Part shown: in pieces, positions 1 through 7,051 of the stretch | How the letters are laid out: the number at the start of each line of letters is the position of its first letter | How positions within the stretch are numbered: the stretch's first letter is position 1 | NCBI GenBank assembly: GCA_002499085.1 | Contig: DAKD01000029.1 | Location: 1 to 25,592, forward strand | DNA: 25,592 nt | Origin: Methanomassiliicoccales archaeon UBA280 | GTDB taxonomy: Archaea; Thermoplasmatota; Thermoplasmata; SG8-5 | Reading direction: 5' to 3' | Program-made: the position numbers and the translations under genes | The notes under the pieces: generated by a model | Seen by the model: the letters and a program-made list of their open reading frames with translations, nothing else | The model's database searches: none | Told to the model about the DNA's origin: nothing

Positions 1-417
1 CTCTTCCTGCTGGGCCCGGGAAGCACGGCCGAGGCAATAGGGAAGCTCCTGGGCATGGACAAGACCCTGCTGGGGATAGACGCCTGGGCCGGGGAGGAAC
101 AGGCCGGGAAGGACCTCAACGAGGAAGGGATATTAAAATTATTGAATAAATATAAAAAAGTGAAACTTATTTTAAGCCCCATCGGCCGCCAGGGTTTCGT
201 CCTGGGCAGGGGGAACCTCCAGCTGAGCCCCGAGGCCGTGAGGCGTATAGGCAGGGAGAACCTCATCGTGGTCTCCACGCCCGCCAAGCTGGCCAGGACC
301 CCCGCGCTCAGGTTCGACACCGGCGACCCCGGCCTGGACGCGGAGCTTGCAGGCAGGGGCTGGCTTTCGATAGTGATCGGCTACAGGCTGAGCCGGTTGG
401 CGAAGGTCCAGGTCTGA
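1..417 (+). CDS. ATP-NAD kinase family protein (COG3199 type), C-terminal part
   Basis: The reading frame is open from base 1, so the gene starts outside the window; 138 codons are visible, ending in TGA at 415-417. The segment begins with an LFLLGPGSTAEAIGKLLG stretch and continues with LLGIDAW, a basic KLILSPIGRQGFVLGRGN segment and IVVSTPAKLA. This order is typical of the C-terminal half of archaeal COG3199 proteins, predicted ATP-dependent NAD or polyphosphate kinases that make NADP in the cytoplasm. The catalytic N-terminal GGDGT-type motif would lie upstream and cannot be checked. The last 11 codons (YRLSRLAKVQV) are duplicated about 390 bases downstream, with a different stop codon. 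That suggests something was inserted at the gene end and the end was restored. Family call is by pattern recognition and fairly secure; the exact substrate is not shown. Confidence 0.75.
   Translation, partial: LFLLGPGSTAEAIGKLLGMDKTLLGIDAWAGEEQAGKDLNEEGILKLLNKYKKVKLILSPIGRQGFVLGRGNLQLSPEAVRRIGRENLIVVSTPAKLARTPALRFDTGDPGLDAELAGRGWLSIVIGYRLSRLAKVQV
382..415 (+). repeat. 34-base direct repeat, copy 1 (inside kinase gene end)
   Basis: This 34-base stretch matches 769-802 at 32 of 34 positions. The two differences are AGG/CGG (Arg) and GCG/GCA (Ala), both synonymous in the frame of the kinase. Here the repeat supplies the last 11 codons and the first base of the TGA stop. Direct repeats of this length at a gene 3' end are what site-specific integration leaves (attL/attR); a local duplication is the alternative. 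Confidence 0.8.
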
Positions 418-768
418 TAACAATGCCCATTGAGTGATTGAGCCCAGCATGTTGAATGCGGCTTCAGGCACCTTGCGACGGAGGATTCGACGATGACCCG
501 GCAACATGTTATCAGCTGAATGAGGGTCATGAAACACAAGCATTTCTCAGCAAGCGGTGAATCCGAGAACTGAATCCAAGCAAGATAAGGATTCGCCATG
601 ATTTCGGGCTTCACTCTCAATATTCTATCGACAATAGCCCGAAATTGGTCCAGCTCACGACTATTTCTTATGAAAACTTAGTGAGCTAGACCAGAATCGG
701 CAATCTCCCAACGCAATGATTCAAAAAGGCCTGTAATCAGCGTATTGCATGCAATGTGATTACAGGGG
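416..768. other. Hairpin-rich non-coding insert between direct repeats
   Basis: About 353 bases without a credible gene. Several inverted repeats are visible: 414-422 with 507-515 (9 bp, perfect); 557-565 with 583-591 (one G-T pair); 601-610 with 636-645 (10 bp, perfect); 646-658 with 681-693 (13 bp, one mismatch); and 730-739 with 757-766 (10 bp, perfect), the last enclosing the palindrome at 744-755. Such a chain of stems suggests a structured RNA or a small non-autonomous mobile element or integration remnant. No integrase or transposase is encoded here. I see no convincing tRNA, riboswitch or C/D sRNA match. Confidence 0.55.
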
Positions 769-802
769 TACCGGCTGAGCCGGTTGGCAAAGGTCCAGGT
801 CT
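769..802 (+). repeat. 34-base direct repeat, copy 2
   Basis: Second copy of the repeat at 382-415. Read in the kinase frame it encodes the same YRLSRLAKVQV tail and is followed by TAG at 802-804. That stop overlaps the stop codon of the convergent gene on the minus strand (801-803). This copy therefore looks like the original junction between the two convergent genes, or the end of a homologous gene brought in with the insert. Confidence 0.8.
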
Positions 803-1079
803 AGACGGGGCTCACGCCCAGTTTGGCCAGGTATCTCCCGATAGAAATTTCGCCCAGCCAGAGCTCCAGATACCTTCCTGTCATTGCCATGAGTCCGGCC
901 GAAGAGGCAAGCGCTGCCACAATCAGGGCGTAAAACCCGAACGAGTCATGCAGCGGCCCCTGGGAGGCCAGCCTCGACTCCAGGAGAAGGAATATCCCCC
1001 AGACCGCAATCCAGCAGAGCCCGAGCTGCGCAGAGAACTTCACGGGCATCCACATCAGGTATTCGGCCGACTTCCTCAT
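801..1079 (-). CDS. Small hypothetical membrane protein
   Basis: A 92-residue protein with two clear hydrophobic stretches, LGLCWIAVWGIFLLLES (about residues 19-35) and FYALIVAALASSAGLMAMTG (about 49-68). A third amphipathic segment, RYLELWLGEISIGRYLAKLGV, lies at the C-terminus. It is probably an integral membrane protein with two helices. No family recognised. The start is the ATG at 1077-1079; an AT-rich TATA-like stretch at about 1103-1112 lies 24-33 bases upstream, which would fit a leaderless transcript. Its stop codon sits at the edge of the second 34-base repeat, so its last codons abut the inserted element. Function unknown. Confidence 0.6.
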   Translation of the reverse strand: MRKSAEYLMWMPVKFSAQLGLCWIAVWGIFLLLESRLASQGPLHDSFGFYALIVAALASSAGLMAMTGRYLELWLGEISIGRYLAKLGVSPV

Positions 1080-1100
1080 AGGTTCAAATAGGTCATTTCC

Positions 1101-1140
1101 AGTTAATATAATTTTCTGTTCTCATCATCCTTAAATATAA
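1101..1140. promoter_or_regulatory. Divergent TATA boxes for 801-1079 and 1182-2369
   Basis: TTAAATATA at 1131-1139 lies about 45 bases before the ATG at 1182, right for an archaeal TATA box with a leader of about 20 bases. For the minus-strand gene, TTATATTA (complement of about 1103-1111) lies about 28 bases before its ATG. Assigned from spacing and composition only. Confidence 0.5.
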
Positions 1141-1181
1141 CATTTTGATAACCGGTCAAGATACTGCAGGAGCGTGTCTCT

Positions 1182-2369
1182 ATGATAAGGAACCCGAACG
1201 GATTTTTGCGAGAGGAATACCAGGCGCTTGTAGAGAAGAACTTCAACTGGCAGCTGAGGACGCTGGAAGGCCCCTCGACGCCCGTGTGCAAGGTGGACGG
1301 CAAGGAGGTAATCATGCTCTGTTCGAACAATTACCTGAACCTGAGCAACCATTCCAAGATAAAGCGCGCCGCCATCCAGGCCGTGAGGTCCCACGGGGCC
1401 GGCTCGGGCTCGGTCAGGGGGATAGCCGGCACCATGGACATTCACTTCGAGGCCGAGAAGGCCGTCGCCAGGTTCAAGCGGACCGAGGCGGCCCTCATTT
1501 ACCAGACCGGATTCGCGGCCAATGCCGGGCTCATACCCCAGCTTGTGGACAAGGGCGACATCATAATCAGCGACGAGCTGAACCACGGCTCGATCATTGA
1601 CGGCGTGCGCCTCTCCAAGGCCGACAAGGGCGTGTACAAGCACAGCGACATGGGCGACCTCGAGAATGTGCTCAGGGATGCTGACTCGAAGAATTACCGC
1701 CGCATACTGGTCATATCCGACGGAGTGTTCAGCATGGACGGCGACATCGCCCATGCGGACCAGATTGTGAAACTTGCGCAGCAGTTCGGGGCAATGACAT
1801 ACATCGACGACGCTCACGGAGAAGGCGTCATCGGCCCTGACGGAAGGGGCGTGGGCGCCCACTTCGGCATCGAGGGCAAGATAGATGTCGAGATGGGCAC
1901 GTTCTCGAAGGCCTACGGCGTCGTCGGAGGCCTGATAGCCGGCTCCCAGGACCTGGTCAATTTCGCGTACAACAAGTCAAGGACATGGCTCCTCAGCGGC
2001 TCGCATCCGCCCGCAGTGGCTGCCGCCCAGAAAGCGGCCATCGAGGTCCTTGAGACCGAGCCGAGGCATGTGAAGAGGCTGTGGAAGAACACCAGATACT
2101 TCAAGCGCCAGATAAAGAAGATGGGCTTCGACACGGGCAACAGCAGCACCCCCATAACCCCGATAATGTGCGGGGAGAGCGCCAAGGCCAAGGAGCTGAG
2201 CGCATTCCTCTACCAGGAAGGGATTTTCGCGCTGCCCATAGTCTTCCCCATGGTGGCCAGGGACAAGGCCCGCATCAGGACGATAATGAACGCCGGCCTC
2301 AAGAGGGAGCATCTCGACAGGGCGCTGGACGCCTTCGAGAGGGGCGGAAAGAAGGTAGGGCTGATATGA
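1182..2369 (+). CDS. kbl: Glycine C-acetyltransferase / 2-amino-3-ketobutyrate CoA ligase family
   Basis: A 395-residue PLP-dependent alpha-oxoamine synthase, full length for the family. Visible hallmarks are CSNNYLNLSNH near residue 47, GAGSGSVRGIAGT near 72, DELNHGSIIDG near 131, DDAHGEGVIG near 209 and GTFSKAYGVVGG with the Schiff-base lysine at K243 (K244 in E. coli Kbl). The family includes Kbl (glycine plus acetyl-CoA giving 2-amino-3-ketobutyrate, and the reverse in threonine breakdown), BioF and serine palmitoyltransferase. The sequence looks most like Kbl, but no threonine dehydrogenase gene is adjacent, so the acyl donor is not settled. The ATG at 1182 has a GCAGGAG ribosome site at 1166-1172. 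The gene stands alone, with a hairpin terminator after it. Confidence 0.85.
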   Translation: MIRNPNGFLREEYQALVEKNFNWQLRTLEGPSTPVCKVDGKEVIMLCSNNYLNLSNHSKIKRAAIQAVRSHGAGSGSVRGIAGTMDIHFEAEKAVARFKRTEAALIYQTGFAANAGLIPQLVDKGDIIISDELNHGSIIDGVRLSKADKGVYKHSDMGDLENVLRDADSKNYRRILVISDGVFSMDGDIAHADQIVKLAQQFGAMTYIDDAHGEGVIGPDGRGVGAHFGIEGKIDVEMGTFSKAYGVVGGLIAGSQDLVNFAYNKSRTWLLSGSHPPAVAAAQKAAIEVLETEPRHVKRLWKNTRYFKRQIKKMGFDTGNSSTPITPIMCGESAKAKELSAFLYQEGIFALPIVFPMVARDKARIRTIMNAGLKREHLDRALDAFERGGKKVGLI

Positions 2370-2378
2370 TAGGTCAAT

Positions 2379-2414
2379 GGGCGGGGGAAACCTCGCCCCT
2401 TTTCTCATTATTTT
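2379..2414 (+). terminator. Hairpin and T-rich terminator after kbl
   Basis: GGGCGGGG (2379-2386) pairs with CCTCGCCC (2391-2398) through eight base pairs, one of them G-T, and is followed by the T-rich stretch CTTTTCTCATTATTTT. It lies between kbl and the convergent minus-strand gene ending at 2421. Confidence 0.7.
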
Positions 2415-2420
2415 AAACCA

Positions 2421-3065
2421 TTAGGCGTCTAGGTCCATTTGGAATGTCAGGGATTCACTGCCAATGTAGACAGCCGTCTGGTTTGTGCCGACCTGAGTAT
2501 AGTAATCATAGGCCCTGAGCAATATTGTATGATAGCTGTTCTCATAAACTGTCGTAGTGAAGAGATAATCCGTATATCCCGGATAGGTTACGTAATACTG
2601 GGAGATGTATTCGCTGTCCAAATAGAAGGAGATGCGGTTGCAGCTGACATTCCCCTTGTAACTTCCCTGGACCTTGAGAGACACCTCGGGGTTGACAATA
2701 CTCAATGAGATATAGGTGTATTCACCATAGGGCGTGTACTCCGTTATTAGGTTGGATTCCTCCCCATCGGAGGTTATCACCTGAAACTCATGTTCGACGT
2801 TTGCCTTCACCCTGACATCATAGAAGCTGAAGTAGCGGTCATATATGTAGGAGTAGTCATAGTAGTCAAAGTAATCTGTGTCCACCTTTACCCCATCAAC
2901 GTAAAGATAGCACGCAGTCGCATTGGAGGTGGGTGCGCTGCCGTACACAGAAACCTCGGCTGTTATCATGCCGGCGTAATCTGCCGCAGCGAACACGGTT
3001 GCCACCGAGGCCACGATGATGAGACCGGTGACCATGACGGCCAGGATTGCCTTCTTCGGGTTCAT
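2421..3065 (-). CDS. Tyrosine-rich exported protein, unknown function
   Basis: A 214-residue protein from the ATG at 3063-3065. It opens with a textbook signal peptide: basic MNPKK, then the hydrophobic core AILAVMVTGLIIVASVATVFA, with likely cleavage before AADYAG. The mature part is rich in Tyr, Asp and Ser, notably FDYYDYSYIYDRYFSFYDV, and looks like an all-beta extracellular domain; I do not recognise the family. Cysteines are few (CYLYVDG and SCNR). There is no C-terminal membrane anchor. The open frame runs upstream, and an in-frame ATG at 3098 (MGVGDVNDDTP before MNPKK) would overlap the preceding gene; I chose 3065 because it starts a normal signal peptide. It is the last gene of a three-gene unit with two paralogous membrane proteins, so it may be exported or held with their help (inference). 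Confidence 0.65.
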   Translation of the reverse strand: MNPKKAILAVMVTGLIIVASVATVFAAADYAGMITAEVSVYGSAPTSNATACYLYVDGVKVDTDYFDYYDYSYIYDRYFSFYDVRVKANVEHEFQVITSDGEESNLITEYTPYGEYTYISLSIVNPEVSLKVQGSYKGNVSCNRISFYLDSEYISQYYVTYPGYTDYLFTTTVYENSYHTILLRAYDYYTQVGTNQTAVYIGSESLTFQMDLDA

Positions 3066-3079
3066 GGGCGTGTCGTCGT

Positions 3080-3442
3080 TCACATCTCCCACCCCCATAG
3101 ATAGGTCTGGGCCAGGACAAGCCAGGACACCGTGAACATCAGGGTCAGTATTCCCAGGGATATGCCGGCCAGGCCGGCCGACCCTTCGCCGTTGCTCCGT
3201 GAGTACCCTTCGCGGAAAAGCCTGTGGACCGAAATGAAGCCGAAGACCATGGCCAGTATTGAGAGTATCAGCGGCACCACAAACAGGATAAGGCCCCAAC
3301 TGAAGAGCACTATCCAGTGCAGGCATATCCCTATGATTCCGATGATAATTGAGGCAATCTCCATCGCGGAGGCTTTCTTCTGCTCGGCCGGGAGGGGCGC
3401 CACGCGCACCCAGGAAGCCAAGCCATCCTTTGTGCCATGCAT
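3080..3442 (-). CDS. Multi-helix membrane protein, DUF4190-like (paralog B)
   Basis: 120 residues from the ATG at 3440-3442, 23 bases after the stop of the upstream gene, preceded by GGAG/GGGA on the minus strand. It has four hydrophobic stretches: IASIIIGIIGICLHWIVLF, a following LILFVVPLILSILAMVFGF, and LAGISLGILTLMFTVSWLVL. Between them is a basic, Ser/Asn-rich loop (YSRSNGEGS), and the end is WGWEM. The same pattern, including the SRSNG/SRNG loop and the Trp-Gly tail, is found in the next gene upstream, so the two arose by duplication. This layout resembles DUF4190-type small membrane proteins of unknown role. An alternative start at 3364 (MEIASIII) would remove the 26-residue N-terminal extension and has no clear ribosome site. 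Confidence 0.65.
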   Translation of the reverse strand: MHGTKDGLASWVRVAPLPAEQKKASAMEIASIIIGIIGICLHWIVLFSWGLILFVVPLILSILAMVFGFISVHRLFREGYSRSNGEGSAGLAGISLGILTLMFTVSWLVLAQTYLWGWEM

Positions 3443-3465
3443 TGGGAATCCCACTCCGTTGCTAT

Positions 3466-3888
3466 TCAATAGTAATACCCCCAGAAAATGAGCCTCATGA
3501 AAAGGAGAAGCAGGGTGAACACAAGAGCCAGTATGCCGAGGATCAACCCCGCGCCGGAGGACAGCCTCCCGTTCCTTGAAGCCTGGCCTGCGCGCATGCC
3601 CAGTCCCCCGAAGACTATCGCTAGTATGGACAGGATGATAAATATGAACGCTGGGAAAACAAGCAGGCTTAGCCAGCACATGCTTATGCTTATGATTCCC
3701 ATTATCAGCGAGGCCAGCCCAGCCCAGTTGGCCTTTCCGCCGCTGGCGCCCATGTTGTTAGCCAACATGAAATAGGGGCATACGAGTTCGGAATTCGGAT
3801 TTGGATAGTAGGGACATGCCGGTTTGAAGCATGCTGCAGCTGCCTGTCCCGCATTCTCTGGCTTCTGAATTCCTGTGGATGCTGTCAT
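3466..3888 (-). CDS. Multi-helix membrane protein, DUF4190-like (paralog A)
   Basis: 140 residues when started at the ATG at 3886-3888. The frame is open back to 3957, but a TATA box at 3935-3944 and a GTGAGGAG ribosome site (complement of 3899-3906) both lie inside that extension, so the shorter form is much more likely. The N-terminal 40 residues are soluble and hold three cysteines (CFKPAC and VCPYF), perhaps a metal or disulfide site. Then come helices LASLIMGIISISMCWLSLLV, FIFIILSILAIVFGGLGM and AGLILGILALVFTLLLLFM, ending WGYYY. It is the first gene of the minus-strand unit and a paralog of the next gene. Function unknown; DUF4190-like by layout only. Confidence 0.68.
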   Translation of the reverse strand: MTASTGIQKPENAGQAAAACFKPACPYYPNPNSELVCPYFMLANNMGASGGKANWAGLASLIMGIISISMCWLSLLVFPAFIFIILSILAIVFGGLGMRAGQASRNGRLSSGAGLILGILALVFTLLLLFMRLIFWGYYY

Positions 3889-3934
3889 AGGTTCCAAGCT
3901 CCTCACTTTCTCAGGTATATTCATTGCCCTTAGC

Positions 3935-3944
3935 GTATTTATAG
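3935..3944 (-). promoter_or_regulatory. TATA box of the three-gene membrane-protein unit
   Basis: CTATAAATAC on the minus strand, about 50 bases before the chosen ATG at 3888. The predicted start of transcription is near 3914, which leaves a leader of about 25 bases containing GTGAGGAG. It rules out the longer reading frame from 3957. Confidence 0.6.
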
Positions 3945-4052
3945 TTATTTCTGACATGTCATGAAGTAAGAACTCTGAGAGTTGAAAGTTGGGAAATCCT
4001 TAAATACATACAGACTATTTCCGCATATAGTATATTGTAAGCGTACAATCGG

Positions 4053-4060
4053 TATTTATA
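4053..4060 (+). promoter_or_regulatory. TATA box of psmB
   Basis: TATTTATA lies about 40 bases before the psmB ATG at 4099. The transcript would start near 4083, just ahead of the GGGAG ribosome site at 4086-4090. A second AT-rich box, CTTAAATACATA at 3999-4010, is a possible upstream alternative. Confidence 0.55.
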
Positions 4061-4098
4061 CATGGATTTGTAATAACCCGATTTTGGGAGCGGATGAT

Positions 4099-4740
4099 AT
4101 GCCAGAATACACTCAGGAACTGAAAAAAGGTACTACGACAGTGGGCATCACATGCAAGGACGGCGTGGTCATTGCCACGGAGCACAGGGCCACAATGGGA
4201 ACCCTGATAGCCCACAAGAAGACGCAGAAGCTGTTCAAGATAGACGACAACATAGGCATGACCGTCGCCGGCCTGGTCGGTGACGCGCAGACCCTTGCCA
4301 GGTATCTGAAGGCAGAGGCGGAGCTTTACAGGCTGAAGCGCGGAAGCCAGATGCCAGTGAGAGCCGCGGCCACGATGCTTGCCAACATTCTCAACGGCAG
4401 GTCATACTACCCGTACTGGGTGCAGCTGATAGTTGCCGGCGTCGATGACGACGGATTCCATGTTTACTCGCTTGACGCAGCCGGAGGCTCGATACCGGAC
4501 GACTACGTGACGACAGGCTCGGGCTCGCCCTATGTCTACGGCATCCTGGAGGACTATTACAAGGAAGGCATGACGATGAACGATGCCATAGACCTTGCCA
4601 TCAGGGGCCTGAGCGCAGCCATGAAGAGGGACTCGGCATCAGGCAACGGAATCAGTGTCGCTTCGATCACAAAGAAGGAGTTCAAGGAAATGGAGGACTC
4701 CGAGGTAACCAAGAGAATCGAGAAAATGAAACTCGCATAG
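4099..4740 (+). CDS. psmB: Proteasome subunit beta
   Basis: A 213-residue catalytic beta subunit of the archaeal 20S proteasome. The short propeptide MPEYTQELKKG is followed by TTTVGI, so self-cleavage exposes Thr1 (residue 12). Glu17 (in ATEHRATMG) and Lys33 (in KKTQKLF), counted from Thr1, are in place, as are GLVGDAQ, DAAGGS, STGSGSP-like TTGSGSP and RDSASGNGI. The sequence parallels the Thermoplasma beta subunit along its whole length. The frame is open to 3982, but the ATG at 4099 has GGGAG at 4086-4090 and gives the normal propeptide length. It would assemble with alpha rings encoded elsewhere. It is followed 32 bases later by the aCPSF1 gene, a gene pair often seen in euryarchaea. Confidence 0.96.
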   Translation: MPEYTQELKKGTTTVGITCKDGVVIATEHRATMGTLIAHKKTQKLFKIDDNIGMTVAGLVGDAQTLARYLKAEAELYRLKRGSQMPVRAAATMLANILNGRSYYPYWVQLIVAGVDDDGFHVYSLDAAGGSIPDDYVTTGSGSPYVYGILEDYYKEGMTMNDAIDLAIRGLSAAMKRDSASGNGISVASITKKEFKEMEDSEVTKRIEKMKLA

Positions 4741-4772
4741 GGGCAGATGCAAGTTTTTAGGCGGAAAGACGC

Positions 4773-6680
4773 ATGAGCGTAGAGAAGATACTGGAACAGG
4801 CCAGGGACGAAGTCAGGAAGATTGTCCCTGCACACATAAAGATAACGCATATCGACTTCGAAGGCGCGGTCATAATCATCTACACCGAGGACATGGAAGG
4901 GCTGGCCAACAATATCGACATCATTAAACAACTGGCGCAGAGCCTGAGGCGCAGAGTAGCCATCAGGCCGGACCCGAAGCTGCTGTCAAATGCCGAGGAG
5001 GCCGAGGCCGCGATACGCAAGATCATACCTGAGGAAGCGGAGATAACTGACATCTACTTCGAGCACGAGACCGGCGAAGTCACAATCGAGGCAATAACGC
5101 CCGGCCTGGTGATAGGCAAGCACGGAGCGCTTCTGAACGAGCTGAAGAAGAGCATCGGCTGGGCCCCGAAGGTGACAAGGGCGCCTCCCCTGGCCTCCAA
5201 GACGGTGAGCGAGGTGAGAAGCTACCTGAGGAGCGTCCGAGAGGATAGGATAGAGTTCCTGAAAAAGCTGGGCAAGAGGCTGGTCAGGGAAACGTTCGAG
5301 GGCGAGAACTGGGTCCGACTGACGACGTTGGGCGGGTTCAGGGAAGTGGGCAGGAGCTGCTCGCTGCTGTCCACGAGGAACAGCAAGGTCATGATAGACT
5401 GCGGCGCCATGCCATCGAGCGACAATGTCACGCCCTACCTGTACGTTCCCGAGCTGGCTCCGCTCGACAGCCTGGACGCGGTCGTCATCACCCATGCGCA
5501 CCTTGACCACTGCGGGATTCTGCCGGTTCTCTACAAGTACGGCTACGACGGGCCTGTGTACTGCACCCCGCCGACAAGGGACCTGATGTCGCTGATGCTC
5601 ATCGATTCCATCAAAGTCTCGTTCGGCGAAGCCAAGAAGGGCCAGTACGAATCAAGCCACGTAAGGGAGATAGTCAAGCACTGCATACCCCTGAAGTACG
5701 GCGAGACAACCGACATTTCCCCGGACGTGAGGCTGACATTCCAGAATTCGGGCCATATCCTGGGCTCGGCCGTCTGCCACTTCCACATCGGCGACGGCCT
5801 CTACAACATCGCCATGACAGGCGACATGAAGTTCGAGAAGTCATGGCTGTTCAACGCGGCCGTGAACAGGTTCCCGAGGATCGAGACCCTGGTGATTGAA
5901 TCAACTTACGGCGGCTTCCATGACATACAGCCGAGCAGGAGCGACGCATCTGTCCAGCTCAAGCAGACAGTCGCCAGGACACTGGACAAGGGCGGCCGCA
6001 TTCTGGTCCCTGTGTTCGCGGTAGGGCGTTCCCAGGAGGTGATGCTCGTGCTCGAGGACCTGATAAGGAACGAGCAGATACCCACTGTACCTGTTTACCT
6101 GGACGGCATGATATGGGAGGCCACGGCGATACACACGGCCTATCCCGAGTACCTCAACAGCTCCCTCCGCACCCAGATATTCCAGCAGAAGGAGAATCCG
6201 TTCCTCTCGCCGATATTCAAGCGCGTGGACAGCATGGAGATGCGCCAGCGCATTGCCGATGATCCAGAGCCATGCGTCGTGCTCGCAACCGCGGGAATGA
6301 TGAACGGCGGTCCTGTGCTCGAGTACCTGAAGGCATGGGCCAGGGACCCGAACTCCACGATCGTTTTCGTCGGGTACCAGGCAGAGGGCACCATGGGCCG
6401 CAAGATACAGAAGGGCTGGAAGGAGATACAGCTCAGCAACCGCGGGGACGGCCTGGTCCTGGAGATGAACATGAACGTCGAAACGGTCGACGGTTTCTCG
6501 GGGCACTCGGACAGGCGCCAGCTCATGAAGTACATCGAGGGCATGGAGCCCAAGCCGGAGCGCATCATTATCGGTCACGGCGAGGAGTTCAAATGCTCGG
6601 ACCTGGCAAGTTCGCTTTACAAGAAATTCGGATTCGAGACCCGCGCTCCGATGAACCTGGAAACGATACGTGTCAAATAG
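4773..6680 (+). CDS. fttA: KH-domain/beta-CASP ribonuclease aCPSF1 (transcription termination factor FttA)
   Basis: 635 residues, full length. The N-terminal KH region (about 1-145) carries GKHG at 115-118. The metallo-beta-lactamase domain has HAHLDH at 241-246, the later SGHILGS histidine, and MTGDMKF. The beta-CASP insert follows ESTYGG and includes GRILVPVFAVGRSQE, ATAGMMNGGP, GFSGHSDR and a final HGEE. Together these form the dizinc RNase site. In archaea this protein cleaves the nascent transcript 3' end at U-rich sites and triggers factor-dependent termination; it acts as a dimer with RNA polymerase in the cytoplasm. The ATG at 4773 has AGGCGG at 4759-4764. It probably shares a transcript with psmB, linking RNA end formation and protein turnover in one unit. 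Confidence 0.96.
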   Translation: MSVEKILEQARDEVRKIVPAHIKITHIDFEGAVIIIYTEDMEGLANNIDIIKQLAQSLRRRVAIRPDPKLLSNAEEAEAAIRKIIPEEAEITDIYFEHETGEVTIEAITPGLVIGKHGALLNELKKSIGWAPKVTRAPPLASKTVSEVRSYLRSVREDRIEFLKKLGKRLVRETFEGENWVRLTTLGGFREVGRSCSLLSTRNSKVMIDCGAMPSSDNVTPYLYVPELAPLDSLDAVVITHAHLDHCGILPVLYKYGYDGPVYCTPPTRDLMSLMLIDSIKVSFGEAKKGQYESSHVREIVKHCIPLKYGETTDISPDVRLTFQNSGHILGSAVCHFHIGDGLYNIAMTGDMKFEKSWLFNAAVNRFPRIETLVIESTYGGFHDIQPSRSDASVQLKQTVARTLDKGGRILVPVFAVGRSQEVMLVLEDLIRNEQIPTVPVYLDGMIWEATAIHTAYPEYLNSSLRTQIFQQKENPFLSPIFKRVDSMEMRQRIADDPEPCVVLATAGMMNGGPVLEYLKAWARDPNSTIVFVGYQAEGTMGRKIQKGWKEIQLSNRGDGLVLEMNMNVETVDGFSGHSDRRQLMKYIEGMEPKPERIIIGHGEEFKCSDLASSLYKKFGFETRAPMNLETIRVK

Positions 6681-7009
6681 ACCGAACCTATTCTCAAAAC
6701 CAAAGGATTTGTGTTGAATGCGACAGCTATCAAATTCCCAACGTCCGAAGGACTTGGGGTGGAGACAAGAGCATTTGACGATGGCCGGCACCACATTCAG
6801 AACTGAATCAGAACCCTTAATCACCGTTTAAAGCAAAGGTTGTCAGAAGATCAATTTCCTCACATCGTCCCTGTTACCGTGTGTTAATCCATGGTGGGAC
6901 ATCCCACTCCTGGCGGGGCCGATAAATCACTCTACCGTCAATCAATCAGTGGCAATAATGCTGCGTGAAACGTCAGCAGGGGCTATGCATTCATTCTGGG
7001 CGGCAAAGG
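6681..7009. other. Intergenic stretch between fttA and the surface-protein gene
   Basis: About 330 bases without a supported gene. It holds a near-palindrome GTGGGACATCCCAC (6894-6907). The stretch 6713-6815 shares GTTGAATGCG, GACGATG, CCGGCA and CTGAAT blocks, in the same order, with 451-520 of the hairpin-rich insert. No strong terminator hairpin follows fttA. Confidence 0.5.
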
Positions 7010-7017
7010 TTTTTATA
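7010..7017 (+). promoter_or_regulatory. TATA box of the large surface-protein gene
   Basis: TTTTTATA preceded by a purine-rich GCAAAGG (BRE-like). Transcription would begin near 7037, just before the GGTGA ribosome site at 7041-7045 and the TTG start at 7052. Confidence 0.6.
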
Positions 7018-7051
7018 CAGCCACTCTGCTATTCATACACGGTGAAATCTG

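Noticed and set aside
5901..6824. 307-codon open frame antisense to fttA
   Set aside because: It lies opposite a well-supported gene in GC-rich DNA, where long antisense frames are expected; its product is Leu/His/Arg-rich without a recognisable domain.
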